A stretch of DNA of 64,000 nt from Prostheceraeus crozeri (taxonomy: Eukaryota > Platyhelminthes > Polycladida > Euryleptidae). Location of the stretch: assembly GCA_907163375.1 (NCBI GenBank), contig CAJQUW010003452.1, positions 57,928-121,927 on the forward strand, in the 5' to 3' direction. The notes under the pieces are model-generated. The model saw nothing but the letters and a program-made list of their open reading frames with translations. It was not told the origin of the DNA and ran no database searches. The stretch's first letter is position 1; each line of letters starts with the position of its first letter. Shown piece by piece: positions 1 through 12,378 of the stretch. Made by a program: the position numbers and the translations under genes.

Positions 1-876
1 GCTTTTTGCTTTCTAATCATTAAGGAAAGGCTCCATAATAGATAAAATATAGTAGGCCTACTTTCAAATAATTCTATCTTAACTACTATTTGCTTAAGCT
101 TCTACTTAAATAATATTACTTTCAATCAGTAATTATTACTTTGTTTCTGACCATTGTTATTTTTTTATTCTTGATAATTACTTTGATATTTCATTTTTAC
201 ATATCAGTAATGAAAAGTATCAATTAGAGTGCACAAACCAAAAAATGTCGCAAACTTTTTAATTTTTTCTGTGCTTTATTTTCAAATTCCAAAGCTCCCC
301 TTCAGAATAAAAACTGCACTAGTGGGTGGGGAACATTCATTTGTATTTCCAATAGAAGATAATCAAGAATCATAATGAAAAATCTCGTCCGTTATAACGG
401 ACAGTGGCATCGAAAAGATATCTAGCGTACTTGTCATTTTCTGATCAATTTTGCATGAATGCCATAATTTCGGAAAGTCATGCAAAGTCATCAAAATTGA
501 TCATGCAAAATTGAACCATCAAAGCAGCTCCCGCGAGGGAGTAGTGACGCTAAAACTTTTTTCATTCACATTTCCTCAATTCATTTCTTCACAAGATAAT
601 AATGGACAATTGTGGCTATATAAGTGTAGTGCACGTCTCTAGACTTTTACATTAGCATTAGTTAGTAAAAGTAAGTTACATATAAGTAGCACAGCTGGGA
701 CAATGTTTCAGAATGGTATCCATGCAACCATGGACAATGCAGAAGAAAGTAATGCAAACGTTGCTAGCTTTAATGAAATTGCAAAGGAAAAGGAAAATGA
801 AAGCTTCCTGAACAATATATTGATGATGCATTTACTTGTAATTCTACAGTTTGTCATTTGCGAGCACTTTGTGTAT
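1..876. other. AT-rich flank without a supported gene
   Basis: Short ORFs here have no recognisable domain, splice context or repeat. I see nothing I can name. It is the flank into which the hAT-like shell at 877 inserted. Confidence 0.5.
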
Positions 877-904
877 CAGGGGTCATCAAAAATTGCTTGC
901 AATT

Positions 905-1110
905 AAATTGCTCAGTCCAATTGTAATTGATATTTTTACCAATCAATTAATTTTAATTGAAAGTTTGACCAATCAATTAATTGGCATTGGACTCCTGGGC
1001 AATCAATTAATTGGTAATTGGAATTACAGATAATCAATTAATTGATATTGAAATGCACCCAATCAATTGATTGATAATTGAATTTATCAATTAACTGATC
1101 GATAATTATT
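905..1110. repeat. Left subterminal array of AATCAATTAATTG units
   Basis: A tandem array of roughly 30-bp units built around CAATCAATTAATTG with variable spacers. An inverted counterpart lies at 12165-12350, so this is the subterminal repeat of the outer MITE. The AT-palindromic core would fold or bind a transposase. Confidence 0.75.
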
Positions 1111-1583
1111 AATTAGTCAATGGAAAAACATGTAGGCCTATATTTTTATAAAATAGAGTTAGCCTAGAATAATTGTATTCATATTGGAACTCGATTCATT
1201 CAGTTAACCCATTAACGCCAATGGCATAAATAACCCTCTTCTGCCTGAAGTCATTTATTCTTGTCAGAAAAAATATTTGCTTTGTCCGTTCTCTATAATG
1301 GCAGTATTAAACAATATTATCAAGTTAGAACAACTGTTTCTTATCTTCTTCAAGATTTTTCAATGGATGCATATATGCATCCTTCGGCAAGTTCCCACCT
1401 AATCATCTAGACCTACAATATTTGAAACTAATTTTCTGAACATGCTGATGTTGCTGGTAGATCATCATGGGCCTAAGCCAATATCAAAGCAATCGATTAC
1501 AATTGAAAATCGTTTTATTATACAAACTGCATGCATTGCTGCATGTTAACACTCGATTTTTGAATAATATGGACTAATATGTA

Positions 1584-4500
1584 ACCCTGTGGTAAAGGCG
1601 ACGTCGGGCCAACGTCGGTCCATCGTCGGTCAGCAAATTTTGGTCGGCTGTTGGTTGGCTACTGGTCGGGCAAAAATATTGTGTTGGCTCATGGTTGGCA
1701 ATGGTTGGTTTACTGTCGGCCAAAATTTTATGTGGGTGGATTTTAGTCGAATTTTAGTTGGCCAAGGTCGGCCGAAAATGCTGTGTTGGCACATAGTCGG
1801 CCAATGTCGGCATATGGTCGTCCAATTATCTATGGTTGGATTGTGTCCGTATTTCAATTGACCATGGTCGGACTAGAGTATTGTTGCCTTCCCAATGGCA
1901 AAATCTTAAGAGGGATATCGGACATTATCTGGAAATTCTTTCAGCATCAGAATTTTCTGCAGTGCTGAATCCTCGAATGCCGTTGTACCTGTTCTAGATT
2001 TCGTAGCGAATCATGCATTGTAATGAAAAAATACAACTGCGGTTTTATATGGGCTGAAGCTGGTTATCGAATGTAAAACCCATATTATGCTCATTGCGTA
2101 TTTCCGATCTAGAAGCATGTTATTGATGATCTCTATTATTTTTAAATCATCGGTAGAGTGGCTACAATAAGAAATAGACTCACTTTGAAACAGTCAATAG
2201 ACTACTATATATATGGACCTACGCGGTTCTACTTCAGTAAGCCTATGTTGTTGATTTTCGATTGATACAGTTGTATTCGCTAAATTACTTCACTAAAAAT
2301 TTCTGAACTTTAGATAATGAATCAGAAAGCCGCTGAATCAAACAGATGCGTTAATATCAGCTCACTCAGTCTGTGAGATCTGATCTGACTGCGCTATCCT
2401 TCTATCACTGTAGAAAAATTCAGCGTCAATACAGTTGTGAAGATTCATTCATTTGTCAGAACAGTAGCGGTCGATAATTCCCCGCCGCGTCCTTGCAACA
2501 AACCGTCTATGCCTGTGACTCATAGTGTGCGTGGTCTGCCGTCTGGTGTTCCCTGCTTGTTTCATTGTCCTCGCCGTCAAGTGAAAAACTGCGCAGTAGC
2601 TTTGACTGCTCGTTCAGTCTCTTGCATGGTCTATCACAGCAAAGCGCACAACGAGCTCGGTGTTTTCATTGACAATTATTACCACTAAGCGTCGCCGTAG
2701 CAAAGGATATTTAAATACATATATGCGCCTTCTTTCTTCATCTATCGTCAGTTTCGTGATCGCACCTGTGCTTTTGTCGTTTACTTACTTCATCCATCAC
2801 AGTACATGGAATGTTACTTACGAGACTACCTCACCGAACTGCAGCATTATTGACGTATCGAAGTGATTGAATAACTCTTTCAACGATACTGAATTATCAT
2901 AATATCTCGAAAATTATGAACGCTCGTGTGCAGTCAGTTATCACGTATATGAGAGATTTTCCACGCAAGGAAGCAATCAAATTCCCTCTCAATTTATTTA
3001 TGCAACAGGATTTAAACCATGCATCTCATGTTATTGTGCATCAAACTACATAGAAAGGGTAAGTTTCAAATTGCGAGCTCAATTTTTACTTACAAGTCAA
3101 CATGTAGTCTGCATGCAGCAACTTATGGGTTATCACCCCCACTTTTCAAATTTCTCTAAAACTTTTAAAAAATACATGAACCAATTGTCAAAAAACTTCG
3201 TCATGCGAACGTAGTTGGGTATATTTTCCACCCACAGAAAAAGATTTATGCAAATCGGACAAGTAGCCTACTTTTAAACTAGAGACGATAAAGTCAAATG
3301 TTCCAATATCAACATGCAGGTTGATCTGACTTCGTCTGTACGATGCATTTTGCATTAGTGTACTGTATGCACTGTTCTCTCTGTGTTTTCGTCTCATCCA
3401 CTGCTATTTTAAATCTTCCCACGACCACTATCCGACCACACTTTTTTAAGTTAAATATTTAAGCGGATGTGGCTCTGGCCATAATTGTTACTTCACGAAT
3501 ATCTCAAATCTAGTTCTATTGGCTCATATGATGGGGTCAGAAGAAGTCAGATCAAGCTGTGACATCGCTACATTTCAAGTTATCTTCTTTCAATCAAAAA
3601 GTACTTGCGCAATTTTCATGAATTTTGGCATGCATGTAGAAAATATGCTCAACTAAGTTTACTTCAAGATTTGTGACGATTAATTCACTTTTGTTGATTT
3701 TACACACATTTCTAAACATGGGGGAGGTATCAAGTACCAAAATGTTTTTTTGAAGACTCAAATCAACAAATTTGAATGTTATTTGGATTCATGGATCATG
3801 ATCACGTATAGACCTTCCGCATCTGCTCCTGATTATCTATATCTGTTCTTGTAATTTCGTAATTGCGACTTTAAAATTTATGTTACTAATTAAGTATAGG
3901 CTTCATTCTTCTCAATTACTTCATTTTTAAAACTGATTGACGTGCCTTTTAAATTGTGCAGTGTATTATCAGTGTAATCAATTAAGACTTACTTTTTATT
4001 ACAGACCTAGATTCTGTTACGCAATTTAGAAAAATAATTTTGATGTTTTATGATAACTAGAAAGTTTATTTACATGTTAACTCACTGCTACTCTTTCATC
4101 TCAAAAAGTACTTTTTGATCTGAAATTATTATTGGTATTTTACTTAGGTCTAGGTACAGCTGGTGCATGTTTGCTGAGTCACCATGAATTACATGTACAT
4201 CAAAATATGTCATCACATAAGCGGTTGTCAAGTGGGTATTACATTTGCAGATTTCATCATTTTAATTAATGGATATATTAAAATGAAAGTATTGTTGAAA
4301 TTTAACAAAATAAAGCAATAGTGAATTCATTTATCTATCTAGCCTACGTACTGCCTCCACAAGCAAAGTTGGAATTATTTACTTTTACTATTGACTATTA
4401 TGATAATATAATATATGATTAAATGCTTGATATGATTTAATATGTTTAACTTAACCCTTCAAGCCTTATATTTGCAAACTGAATAGACTTGTAAGACATT

Positions 4501-5687
4501 CTTTGGCTATTCATTACACCTAGTTTCAGATCCTCCAAAATCTGCGAGATTTCTTTCCAAACAATTATATGTTTCTGTATCATTTCTGACAAATGTGTCT
4601 ATTTGGTACAGTTGCCAATAATTGCTTTTGGAATAATCGACATCAATTTCATGAATCCAGTCTTAGTAACGAAAGATGAATGTCATTCTCTAATTCTGGT
4701 GAGCTTTGAGCCTTTTATTCATCATGTGTCAACTTTAACGGATTTTCTTGTAATTGTAGAATAATTTATGAATGAATTTCACATACACCGAAAATGTGCT
4801 TGTTGAAATCATATCTTCAGCAAACAAAACCCATCGCGATGAAATCTCAAAACAACCATTTGGAGTCCATTTGGAGTTCGATTCCAGAACACATGACAAT
4901 CATAACAAGGTGAGTGTATATTTCCTAACTTGGTTATTCTTATTTGTAGTCTGTGCCATGGGGTTTCACGAAGGCCAAGCCAATTGAGTCGGTGACCACC
5001 AGTTTGTCGACGATCAATCCAAGTCAAGCATGTAGTTAGAACAACAATATGTAGTAAGTGTAATAAAAAGCTTTGGTAAAATGAAGGCAAATTTATGCAA
5101 CTTTGGTAAAATATCATCAAAGAACAGATACTGCTCACCGTGTTTCACAAATATGCACGGATGCGCTAATGGTTTTTGAATTATATTTTGACAACATTTT
5201 TTCATACGTTTCTGATAAAACTAACTATTAACCATTTAGAGACAAGGACGAAAGATAGTTAGTTTCATCAGAAACTTCAGGCAAAATGATGACAAAAATG
5301 CCTCAACTTTAAATGCCTAAAAGAGAGTGTAATATTTCACTCAAGTTGCATGGATTTAACTATATTTGGCCACGGCTTTTCATTACACTAACTAGTTATT
5401 GTTCCTCGAACCGCATGCTTGACTTCAGATTGATGGTCGGCAAACTGGTGGTCACCGACTCACTGGCCAACTATGAGCCAACGTTAGGTCGATGGTCGGC
5501 AAATTGGTGGTCACAGACATACTGGCCAACTGTGAGCCGACGTCGGCTTTGGATCGCAATGCGACCATTCGCCGACCGTCGGCATATCAGCGGCCACCGA
5601 CTCACTGGCCAACTGTCAACCAACGTCGGCAGAAAGTCGATTTGGCCGATCGTGCGACCTCAAGCCGACGTCGCCTTTACCACAGGG
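1584..5687. mobile_element. Foldback element with long GGTCGGC-rich inverted ends
   Basis: The ends CCCTGTGGTAAAGGCGAC (1584) and its inverse (to 5687) bound two ~270-bp arms, 1584-1870 and 5420-5687. The arms are made of degenerate tandem GGTCGGCNNNTGG-like motifs in opposite orientation. I could not find a convincing target duplication. The interior 1870-5420 has no recognisable transposase. One exon-like ORF (4772-4909) ends at AAG|GTGAGT but has no other support. The superfamily is unassigned. Confidence 0.6.
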
Positions 5688-6912
5688 AAGAATCCTATCG
5701 GAGCTGGAAGTAAAAAAGTTGCATGTAAAAAGAGGTAACTCATATTCATTCATGGTCACATCATTTATGATGATAAGTATAAAAACAGTTGCGATCTTTG
5801 TTCAAACATAAATGTTTTTCGCATTTGCTACATGAAATGAATGAATATGTGTTACCTCTCGGACATAAAGCACACCGAAGGCGTTTCTCCGTTTGTACAG
5901 GGAAATGGTCATATAGATCGTACCTTGAATCAGAATCAGGTGCTGGTCGTGGAATATCAGTCCTTCTTCTTTTTGTTAGGGTTTCAAGCATGTAAGGACG
6001 AGCAACACATGATGAAGAGTTGACCTTGATCAATCCAGCAGCAACAGAAGCGCTGAACTCTTTCAGTGAAAGAGTTTTATTATTGGTCTGTCCATGTAAG
6101 TGATCATGGTCACGTCTACATATCAACCACGAATTCACAAGAGCAACTTGGCACAAATGGTAGAAAATGCACAAATACCATACAAGGACTGTTCGTGCAA
6201 ATCGAATGCCAGTCAAACTGAAAGACGAGAAAGACTTGTCAAAATCTGGGAGAGGGTCTGTTGATTGGAGAGTAGAAAATTCCAAAGGGATTGCTTTTGT
6301 TCGATGGTTCGACAACCGTTGTGTCAACTTGGTATCTACTCATTCAGCCATAGAGCCTCAGAAAAATGTTCGACGATATGATCGCAGACAGTATTTGTTG
6401 ACGTATCGTGCCCTGATATTGTTACGCAATACAATAAACATATGGGTGGCATAGACTTGTGTGACTCATTGACATCTTTGTACAAATATCCGGTCAGATT
6501 CCAAATCCCCGCTCTTTTAGATCAATTACAAGAGGAAGAGTTGTAAAGAAATTATCTGCGAAAAGCTTGAAATGATGGTTATCAGGCAGAGTTCTAACCA
6601 AGTTCATCACAATGTCATAAACCGTTGTCTTCCCATCCGTTACCTTTCCTCCATAAATTTCGAAGTCATATAGGAATCCAGATGATCCTGACCGACCTCA
6701 GAGCTTGATGTGCCAGCGAGAGGGCTTTTTAGGATTGTATTGTCTCAAAGAAGTTCGCCTTCCTTTGTACGGTACGCAAATTTCATCAAAACTTTGATAT
6801 TCTTCGGGACTGATCTTCAAGAAGCTAGATCGCAGACTTTCTATGAATGGAAGTAATTTCCATATACGATTATTCCTGTCTATTTGATTGTCCATGTTGT
6901 CAACGAAATGTA

Positions 6913-8659
6913 CAGTTTGCGACATTTTATTAGGACCACCCATATTTTTTTAGTTTTCTACACCTAGCTACTTGTTGATGTCATATTATCTTTCACTCTT
7001 GTCAATGCATTAAATAGGCATGTATGCCAACAATATACCACAACATAGACATCTACTGATTAATAACATAGACACTAGACAATCAAATACAAAAATTGAC
7101 CGCGACATATTATTAGGACCACCTTCGACATTTACATAAAAAGTTTTCCTTTGGACATGACAACGCTGCGTTTTTGTTTTGTAATTAGCAACCCAAACAT
7201 CTTATGTAAATCTTATGCAGCCGATGCTTCATGATAGCGCATTAATGTTCTGAATGGTTTACATCGGAGATGGTCCTTCCAACAAAGTGGCGCTGATGTC
7301 ATCAAAACGTCGCTTCACAATACTGACAGTGTGGCAGGGAGCTCCCTCTTGCATAAGCAGTCCGTTGTTTTCCGGAAACCAGCAGTCACGAACTATGGAA
7401 TCACCCTTCTCTGAAGCACTTGTAAGGATGAAGTCGAATCGAGCTAATAGAGCACTCACAAACATGAAGCCTACCAGTTTCCTCGCAAGAAAACAGGCCT
7501 ACAGCATGACCTTTGCTTGGTGTTTGACGGGCTGAAACGCAGGAGCAAGTGATCCACGTGACTGCCACATTCGCTGACGAGTAGTCTGGTGACACTCAAG
7601 GCTCGGCTATACGCAGAATGCCACCATTCACCAGTCATTGACGCTCCAATTGACATGGCGAGTGGCAAAATTAAGCCTATTAGATCTTCATGCATGGGGT
7701 CAATTACGACACTTTCCTTGACCGCAATCCCGCTGGCAATCATTTTATGCATCCCTCGTTGAACAGTGTGTGCCGCTTCGTTGATGTAACGCTTCTACCA
7801 TGGTCTTCGTAGCTGGGACGACGTTATTAGCCACCCTTTTCAAACAGTAGGCCTGCGCTCTTGGAATCGGCCATCTTGTGTCGTAGATTTTCATCATGCT
7901 CCACATCATCGTCGGTTTGCTGCATAAGGATTTCCAGAAGTCATATTCCGTTGAACAAGTAGTGCCGACGACTTTGAAACATAACAACGAGTAGCGATTT
8001 CACGCTGAGAAAACTCTTCGCGAGACAAAGCTTCCATCTACGAGCCACTTATGCTTGTTGTTAGATCCGTTTTTACTCATGAGTAAGATTTAGACTTTCC
8101 ACGTTAGACCTAAACATAAATCGTATTGGTAGATATCCATGTTATCTCAATAGTTCAGATATCTGGTCTCGATGATGCAAAGCAAATCAAGGATCGATTT
8201 GATAATGAATATTAATATCTTTATTGTTGACAGACAACAGTGTGCGTGCGCAGGCGACGACACATACCACACATTAATGATAGTTTCTCACATGCGGCTT
8301 TCTCACAGCAAGCCGACAATGCACAAATAAGGCAACCAGAACACACAATTTGTATTGCTAAGAAATCGACATATAAGTAAATAACTGATGATAGATCTTT
8401 ATCTAGCGTTGTCATGTCTAAAAGAAAGCTTCTTATCTAAATGTCGAAGGTGGTCCTAATAATATGTCGCGGTCAATTTTTATGTTTGAGTGTCTGGTGT
8501 CTGTGTTACTAATCAGTAGATGGCTATGTTGTGGTATATTGTTGGCATACATGCCTATTTAATGTATTGACAAGGGTGAAAGATAATATGACATCAACAA
8601 GTAGCTAGGTGTAAAAAACTAAAAAAATATGGGTGGTCCTAATAAAATGTCGCAGACTG
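6913..8659 (-). mobile_element. Tc1/mariner-type element inside the piggyBac A transposase
   Basis: The ends read CAGTTTGCGACATTTTATTA (6913) and the inverse of CAGTCTGCGACATTTTATTA (to 8659), each flanked by TA (6911-6912 and 8660-8661). The inverted repeats extend inward for about 200 bp to a second copy of the GACCACC motif (about 7120 and 8450). The length of 1,747 bp suits the superfamily. Internal ORFs are decayed. Confidence 0.85.
7259..7987 (-). pseudogene. Tc1/mariner transposase remnants
   Basis: On the minus strand, 7465-7259 reads ...MQEGAPCHTVSIVKRRF...LEGPSP, the typical region of the second catalytic Asp block to the P-SP motif of Tc1/mariner DDE transposases. Upstream pieces (7987-7471) are open in different frames and are only weakly recognisable. 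Frames are broken several times and no helix-turn-helix N-terminus can be read, so this is a dead copy. Confidence 0.6.
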
Positions 8660-10229
8660 TAAGTACCTTATCAATAACTCGAAACGATCACGGGAAATAA
8701 CAGATTGAATCTTCTCATACCCCAGCAAGTTTGACCAATAATCTCGGACCGCCCCCATCTGGACAAGACCCATTCTCAAATAGATATCAATTGCGAGTTC
8801 GATTTCCTTATGGGTAGTACCTAAAACTCGACAGGTTTGCTGAAAATAATAAAGGTTTGTTTGGTTTGAGATTTCAGCGAACATTTCGTCGTTGAAAAAG
8901 TCTTTGAAGTACAAATAAGGAGATTTTATCTCATCAGGAAAGTCTATTTCCCCACAGAAGTCACTAACTTGAGGTTCGAAATCAATTTCCTCCACAGCAG
9001 TCTACTGTCTTCGTTGGTAGCACTTGCTGATTCGTCGTCAGAATCAGTCTCTTCCTGAAGATCGTAGTCAGTGGATAGGACATCGTTGATGGTTTGATCT
9101 ATCGAATTCTTCAATTCATCCCCTTCATCATTCTCGTCCATCAGTTCATCATCGCTTACGTCTGGCTGGATATTGAAGAGTAGATTCAGTGCGTTCTGAC
9201 GGGATTGTCGTGGCTGTCGAACTGAATCCTAAAGAGTAAAAAAGATAACATCTTTTAGTTTTATATTGATAGGCTTAGGCCTTTCTAGACTTGGCTATGT
9301 ACCCATACCGTATCATTGTGAATGAAGATAAGCATATGCTTGTTGGTAGGTCTACCATGGATCATGGGAAATGTCTGTACATGGAAGTATTTGGTCTGAA
9401 CAGAACATAATGGTCACCCTAGCAAATATAAATGCTCTCATATCCTTGAAATAGACGTGACATTGTGCTGTCACAATTTATGTGGGCCTGAGCAGAATTT
9501 AATGGTCACCCTGATAAATTCGAAGGGCACCCATATCACTGTGAATAAATGTATACATCAACAAGAACATTGTTGATATCTTAGTACATAAATGTTGGCC
9601 TGAGCAGGACATTTCCTGAATGGTTTCATTTATGCATCCATACTTTCAGAAGTGACTATTTGCCTAATGATGCACAAATGCAACCACAAGAAAAACAGGC
9701 CAATTATACACAATGAATCAATATCTATTGTATCGATAACCACTTGATTTGCTTACAATTATCGTTTAGATCACTTGGAAGTAGTGGAATTAGCTATATA
9801 ATGCATTGTTATGTGATATAAACACGAGATTCTACTTACCATGACATATGGTCGAAACGAAAATAATCACTTTGGATTCAATACATGCGCCAGCACGTTT
9901 TACTGGCTTCCCCAAATCAGTCACTGTTGTTGAGCCAACGTACGCATCGTGGGTGACTCCTCGAGAGCCAATCAGACGCGGCTATCATGACAATAGACTT
10001 CAACGCTTTGTCAGAATAGGTGGTTGCAAATTTGCATCCATCGGCAGAAGAGGGTTAAAGTACACCGAAAGAGTAACATATTTTTGATCGAAACCTATGC
10101 AGTTCGGCGACAATGACGTTCAAAACGATAAATTCATTTAAAATACCACTGAACCACGTGTATTTCCTCAACATTTTATTTTAGTGTTTCTTTTCCCGCG
10201 ACTTTTGAGACAATTTTCTACCAAAAAAC

Positions 10230-11661
10230 ATGGCGAATGAGTAAGTGTGAAATTATCTACTTTGAATATATTGCATCATCATAACTGTCGGCAAAGTAAT
10301 GAATAATGATACTATTTGAATGAATGTAATGGATATTTGTTTCGTAATTAGTGTGTAGTATGAATAATTGATTATAGAAAAGTGTACTTTATTTAGTACG
10401 CTGTCATTAGGGTTGGCACATGGGACAAATCAAAGTCAGCAGATGAGAATTGCAGAATGCCCTTTTCTAATGACATCAGTTTTAGTCATAGAAATAGATT
10501 GTTTATCTGCAGTTGACTAGAATGGAAGTTGACTCAAGGTCGCGGCACATCCGGGGGAACTAAGTTGGGGCATGAATCACCAATTAAAAGCTTCGATTTA
10601 CACATGTGACTGATTCTAACCCAATCATGCAGACGTTGGCAGGTGCATCTAAGTGAAAATGCGTGCGATTTATGTGCCGTTATTGTGCATTGCATGAAGC
10701 TCCATTTCCGTTCTAGAAATTTCATTGTTATCAATTTCTATGGTTTTAGTTATGTGTAAAAGTACTTCAGGAAAGAGCAGTATCTTAATAATACAAGTTT
10801 ATGGTATTACTATACAGGTTTATTGTCTATAATTGAACCTTCATTAGCAATTTTTCCATAAAATCATGGATGCGCTACGATGGTAATCAATCACCGATCA
10901 TTGACTTTAGCATTACAAGAAGGATGATGTATTTGTACGTTGAAAAATATACAAACAATGATATTGCAACAAAACAAAGTGAAAATAGTTAGTGGTGCTG
11001 GGGATCGAACGCGCGTCGCATAGCCGTGATAGTCGTAGTTTTACCCACTAGACTGTGACACGTTTCTTACGACATGTGAATCTGCTGCTTAGTGTTCTAA
11101 TTGCCTGAATTCCCCAGCTGCTTATTTACTCTTATCCTTCAGGGCCGACAAGTACGTGAGATTCTGCGAGACGGCGACCTTGGCAGAGGCGTTAGACACC
11201 GCTGAAAGTGGGATAAGACGGAGCTCACGAATTCGCGCGATTTATGCAACGCCGCCTAATCTCAATTATGATTTAGATGAAGATAGTGCTCCAGAAGACG
11301 AGTCCGATGAAATAAGTTTGAATAACCTGGGATCGGGTTTGCTGTCTGCTCCGGCTGCAATTGAAATTATTGAAGATGAGGATAGTGATGATGAACCTGC
11401 AGCTAAATGTCCTAAAATTGAAAATTGGGAGGAATCATCGGTTTCAAGCAATCATTCCGTAGTCGCGAACGGAAGTCGACAATTTTGAGATCACCGATCT
11501 TGCAAAATCCATATAGGTATGATCTCAAAGATCATTGGCCGGTGACGATCGAGACACAGAGAAGATGTCAAGGGTGTTCTAATGGCAGATCAAAGCTCAT
11601 CTGCGAAAAGTGCAACGTTGGGCTTCACACTTGGTGTTTAAAAAAATACCACTTACTGTAA
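10230..11661 (+). pseudogene. piggyBac B transposase with deleted catalytic core
   Basis: Exon 1 (10230-10240, ATGGCGAATGA) ends at a perfect GTAAGT donor. A 902-nt intron ends in a CTTATCCTTCAG acceptor (11142). Exon 2 starts in frame and encodes an acidic N-terminal region (about 11143-11430) typical of piggyBac. A frame change follows near 11425, and then the C-terminal cysteine-rich domain (YRYDLKDHWP...CQGC...CEKC...TWC, 11510-11661). The DDD core that should lie between is absent, so this is an internally deleted derivative. The right TIR follows 150 bp downstream. Confidence 0.7.
10991..11061 (-). repeat. tRNA-like (SINE head or tRNA relic) in the piggyBac B intron
   Basis: On the minus strand the segment has an A-box-like CAGTCTAGTGG and a B-box-like GCGTTCGATCC at tRNA spacing, but no clean cloverleaf. 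It lies inside the piggyBac B transposase intron. A tRNA-derived SINE head is the simplest reading; a chance match is possible. Confidence 0.35.
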
Positions 11662-12164
11662 CAGTGACAACTCTACCGACAATGGCATACATATATGCCA
11701 CCTCTGTAGAAAAAAGATGGCGGAACGAAATTTCTCGGAAACGATGAATTTGTAATTGTGAAAAATTTCACCGGTTTTTTTAATCTTGATTGCTAAAAAA
11801 AATCCAGGCGTTAATGGGTTAAAATGCCGGTATTAATATTGTATGATCATTGTGCATTACCATAGTTTTGATGTTCACTGATTTTACTGATTCAGATTTC
11901 AATAATTATCATCGTTTTATGAACTCTCAGCTTAATACTAGGCTACTTTATCAACATAATTTCAAATACCATGGATAATGACTTTCGAAGCTTGACAAGT
12001 AAGGGCAATCATGTTGAAGAATATACAGAAGATCAGAGAGTTGAGAGGTGTCAGATTGAGTCAGCAGAATGAATTTTGTATAGTGGATGCGCAGGAAGAA
12101 GCGAAAATCTTAGTTGAATTGTAATGCTATATATTAGGCCTACAATGGAGTGAAACTTGATAAA

Positions 12165-12350
12165 ATAATTGAACCAATTAATTGATTATGAATCAATCAA
12201 TCAATTGATAGTGGGACATACAGCAATCAATTAATTGATAATTGGAATTGAAAACAATCAATTAATTGATATTGAGTTGAATACAATAAATTAATTGATA
12301 AATGAAATTCAGCGCAATCAATTAATTGACATCAATTAATTGAGGTTCAA
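12165..12350. repeat. Right subterminal array of the outer MITE
   Basis: Tandem units around CAATCAATTAATTG, inverted relative to the array at 905-1110. It leads directly into the terminal sequence ending at 12370. Confidence 0.75.
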
Positions 12351-12378
12351 TTAATTTTTGATGACCCCTGCTGTGTAT

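Larger units (their letters stand above)
5761..9842 (-). pseudogene. piggyBac A transposase, broken
   Basis: DDE_Tnp_1_7-type transposase. The start codon at 9840-9842 is directly followed by a GTAAGT donor; the ~611-nt intron ends at an AG before 9228. Exon 2 gives an acidic N-terminus (about 9228-8944), then a core with typical piggyBac wording such as YLYFKDFF and IELAIDIYLRMG (8995-8662). The gene resumes at 6912 after the Tc1 insertion with LHFVDNMDNQ. The C-terminal cysteine-rich domain (CALC...CSKCEKHLC) ends at 5761. Breaks: a frameshift near 8995, a TGA just after WHIKL (about 6700), the 1.75-kb Tc1 insertion, and a ~0.32-kb inverted segment (about 6181-6503) that carries the RANRMP to NKHMGG region on the plus strand. 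It cannot make a functional transposase. Confidence 0.85.
1234..10054. mobile_element. piggyBac element A, interrupted by two further elements
   Basis: CCCTCTTCTGCC at 1234-1245 pairs with GGCAGAAGAGGG at 10043-10054, which is followed by TTAA (10055-10058). The left flank reads ATAA, one mismatch from TTAA. The transposase is on the minus strand (5761-9842). Removing the foldback element and the Tc1 element leaves roughly 3 kb, the normal size for a piggyBac. It sits inside piggyBac B, so it is younger than B and older than the two elements within it. Confidence 0.7.
1208..11818. mobile_element. piggyBac element B, non-autonomous, host of element A
   Basis: TTAA (1204-1207) is followed by CCCATTAACGCC (1208-1219). 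The inverse GGCGTTAATGGG (11807-11818) is followed by TTAA (11819-11822). TTAA duplication and CCC termini are diagnostic of piggyBac. Only about 25 bp on the left and the stretch 10055-11818 belong to B; the intervening 8.8 kb is piggyBac A, inserted next to B's left terminus. Its own transposase gene (10230-11661) lacks the catalytic core. Confidence 0.75.
877..12370. mobile_element. hAT-like MITE shell, split by nested insertions
   Basis: The left end begins CAGGGGTCATCAAAAATT at 877 and the right end is its inverse, ending at 12370. The flanking 8-mers are TTGTGTAT (869-876) and CTGTGTAT (12371-12378), 7 of 8 identical, which fits an 8-bp target duplication as in hAT elements. Only about 330 bp on the left and 550 bp on the right belong to this shell; the rest is later insertions. 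No hAT transposase is visible, so it was probably a non-autonomous element. Assignment to hAT rests on the CAGGG terminus and duplication length only. Confidence 0.6.

Noticed and set aside
905..1110. CRISPR-like array
   Set aside because: Units are AT palindromes with irregular spacing at the end of a MITE, matched by an inverted array at the other end; no cas genes and a eukaryotic context.
2437..2866. Two ORFs with locally higher GC inside the foldback element
   Set aside because: No domain, repeat or splice support; too short to call.
4772..4909. Exon-like ORF ending at AACAAG|GTGAGT
   Set aside because: A TGA lies directly before its ATG, it is inside a foldback transposon, and nothing joins it.
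8020..8060. TACGAGCCACTTATGC shared with the tRNA-like sequence at 46180
   Set aside because: A single 16-bp match within 64 kb is expected by chance about once in every two windows.
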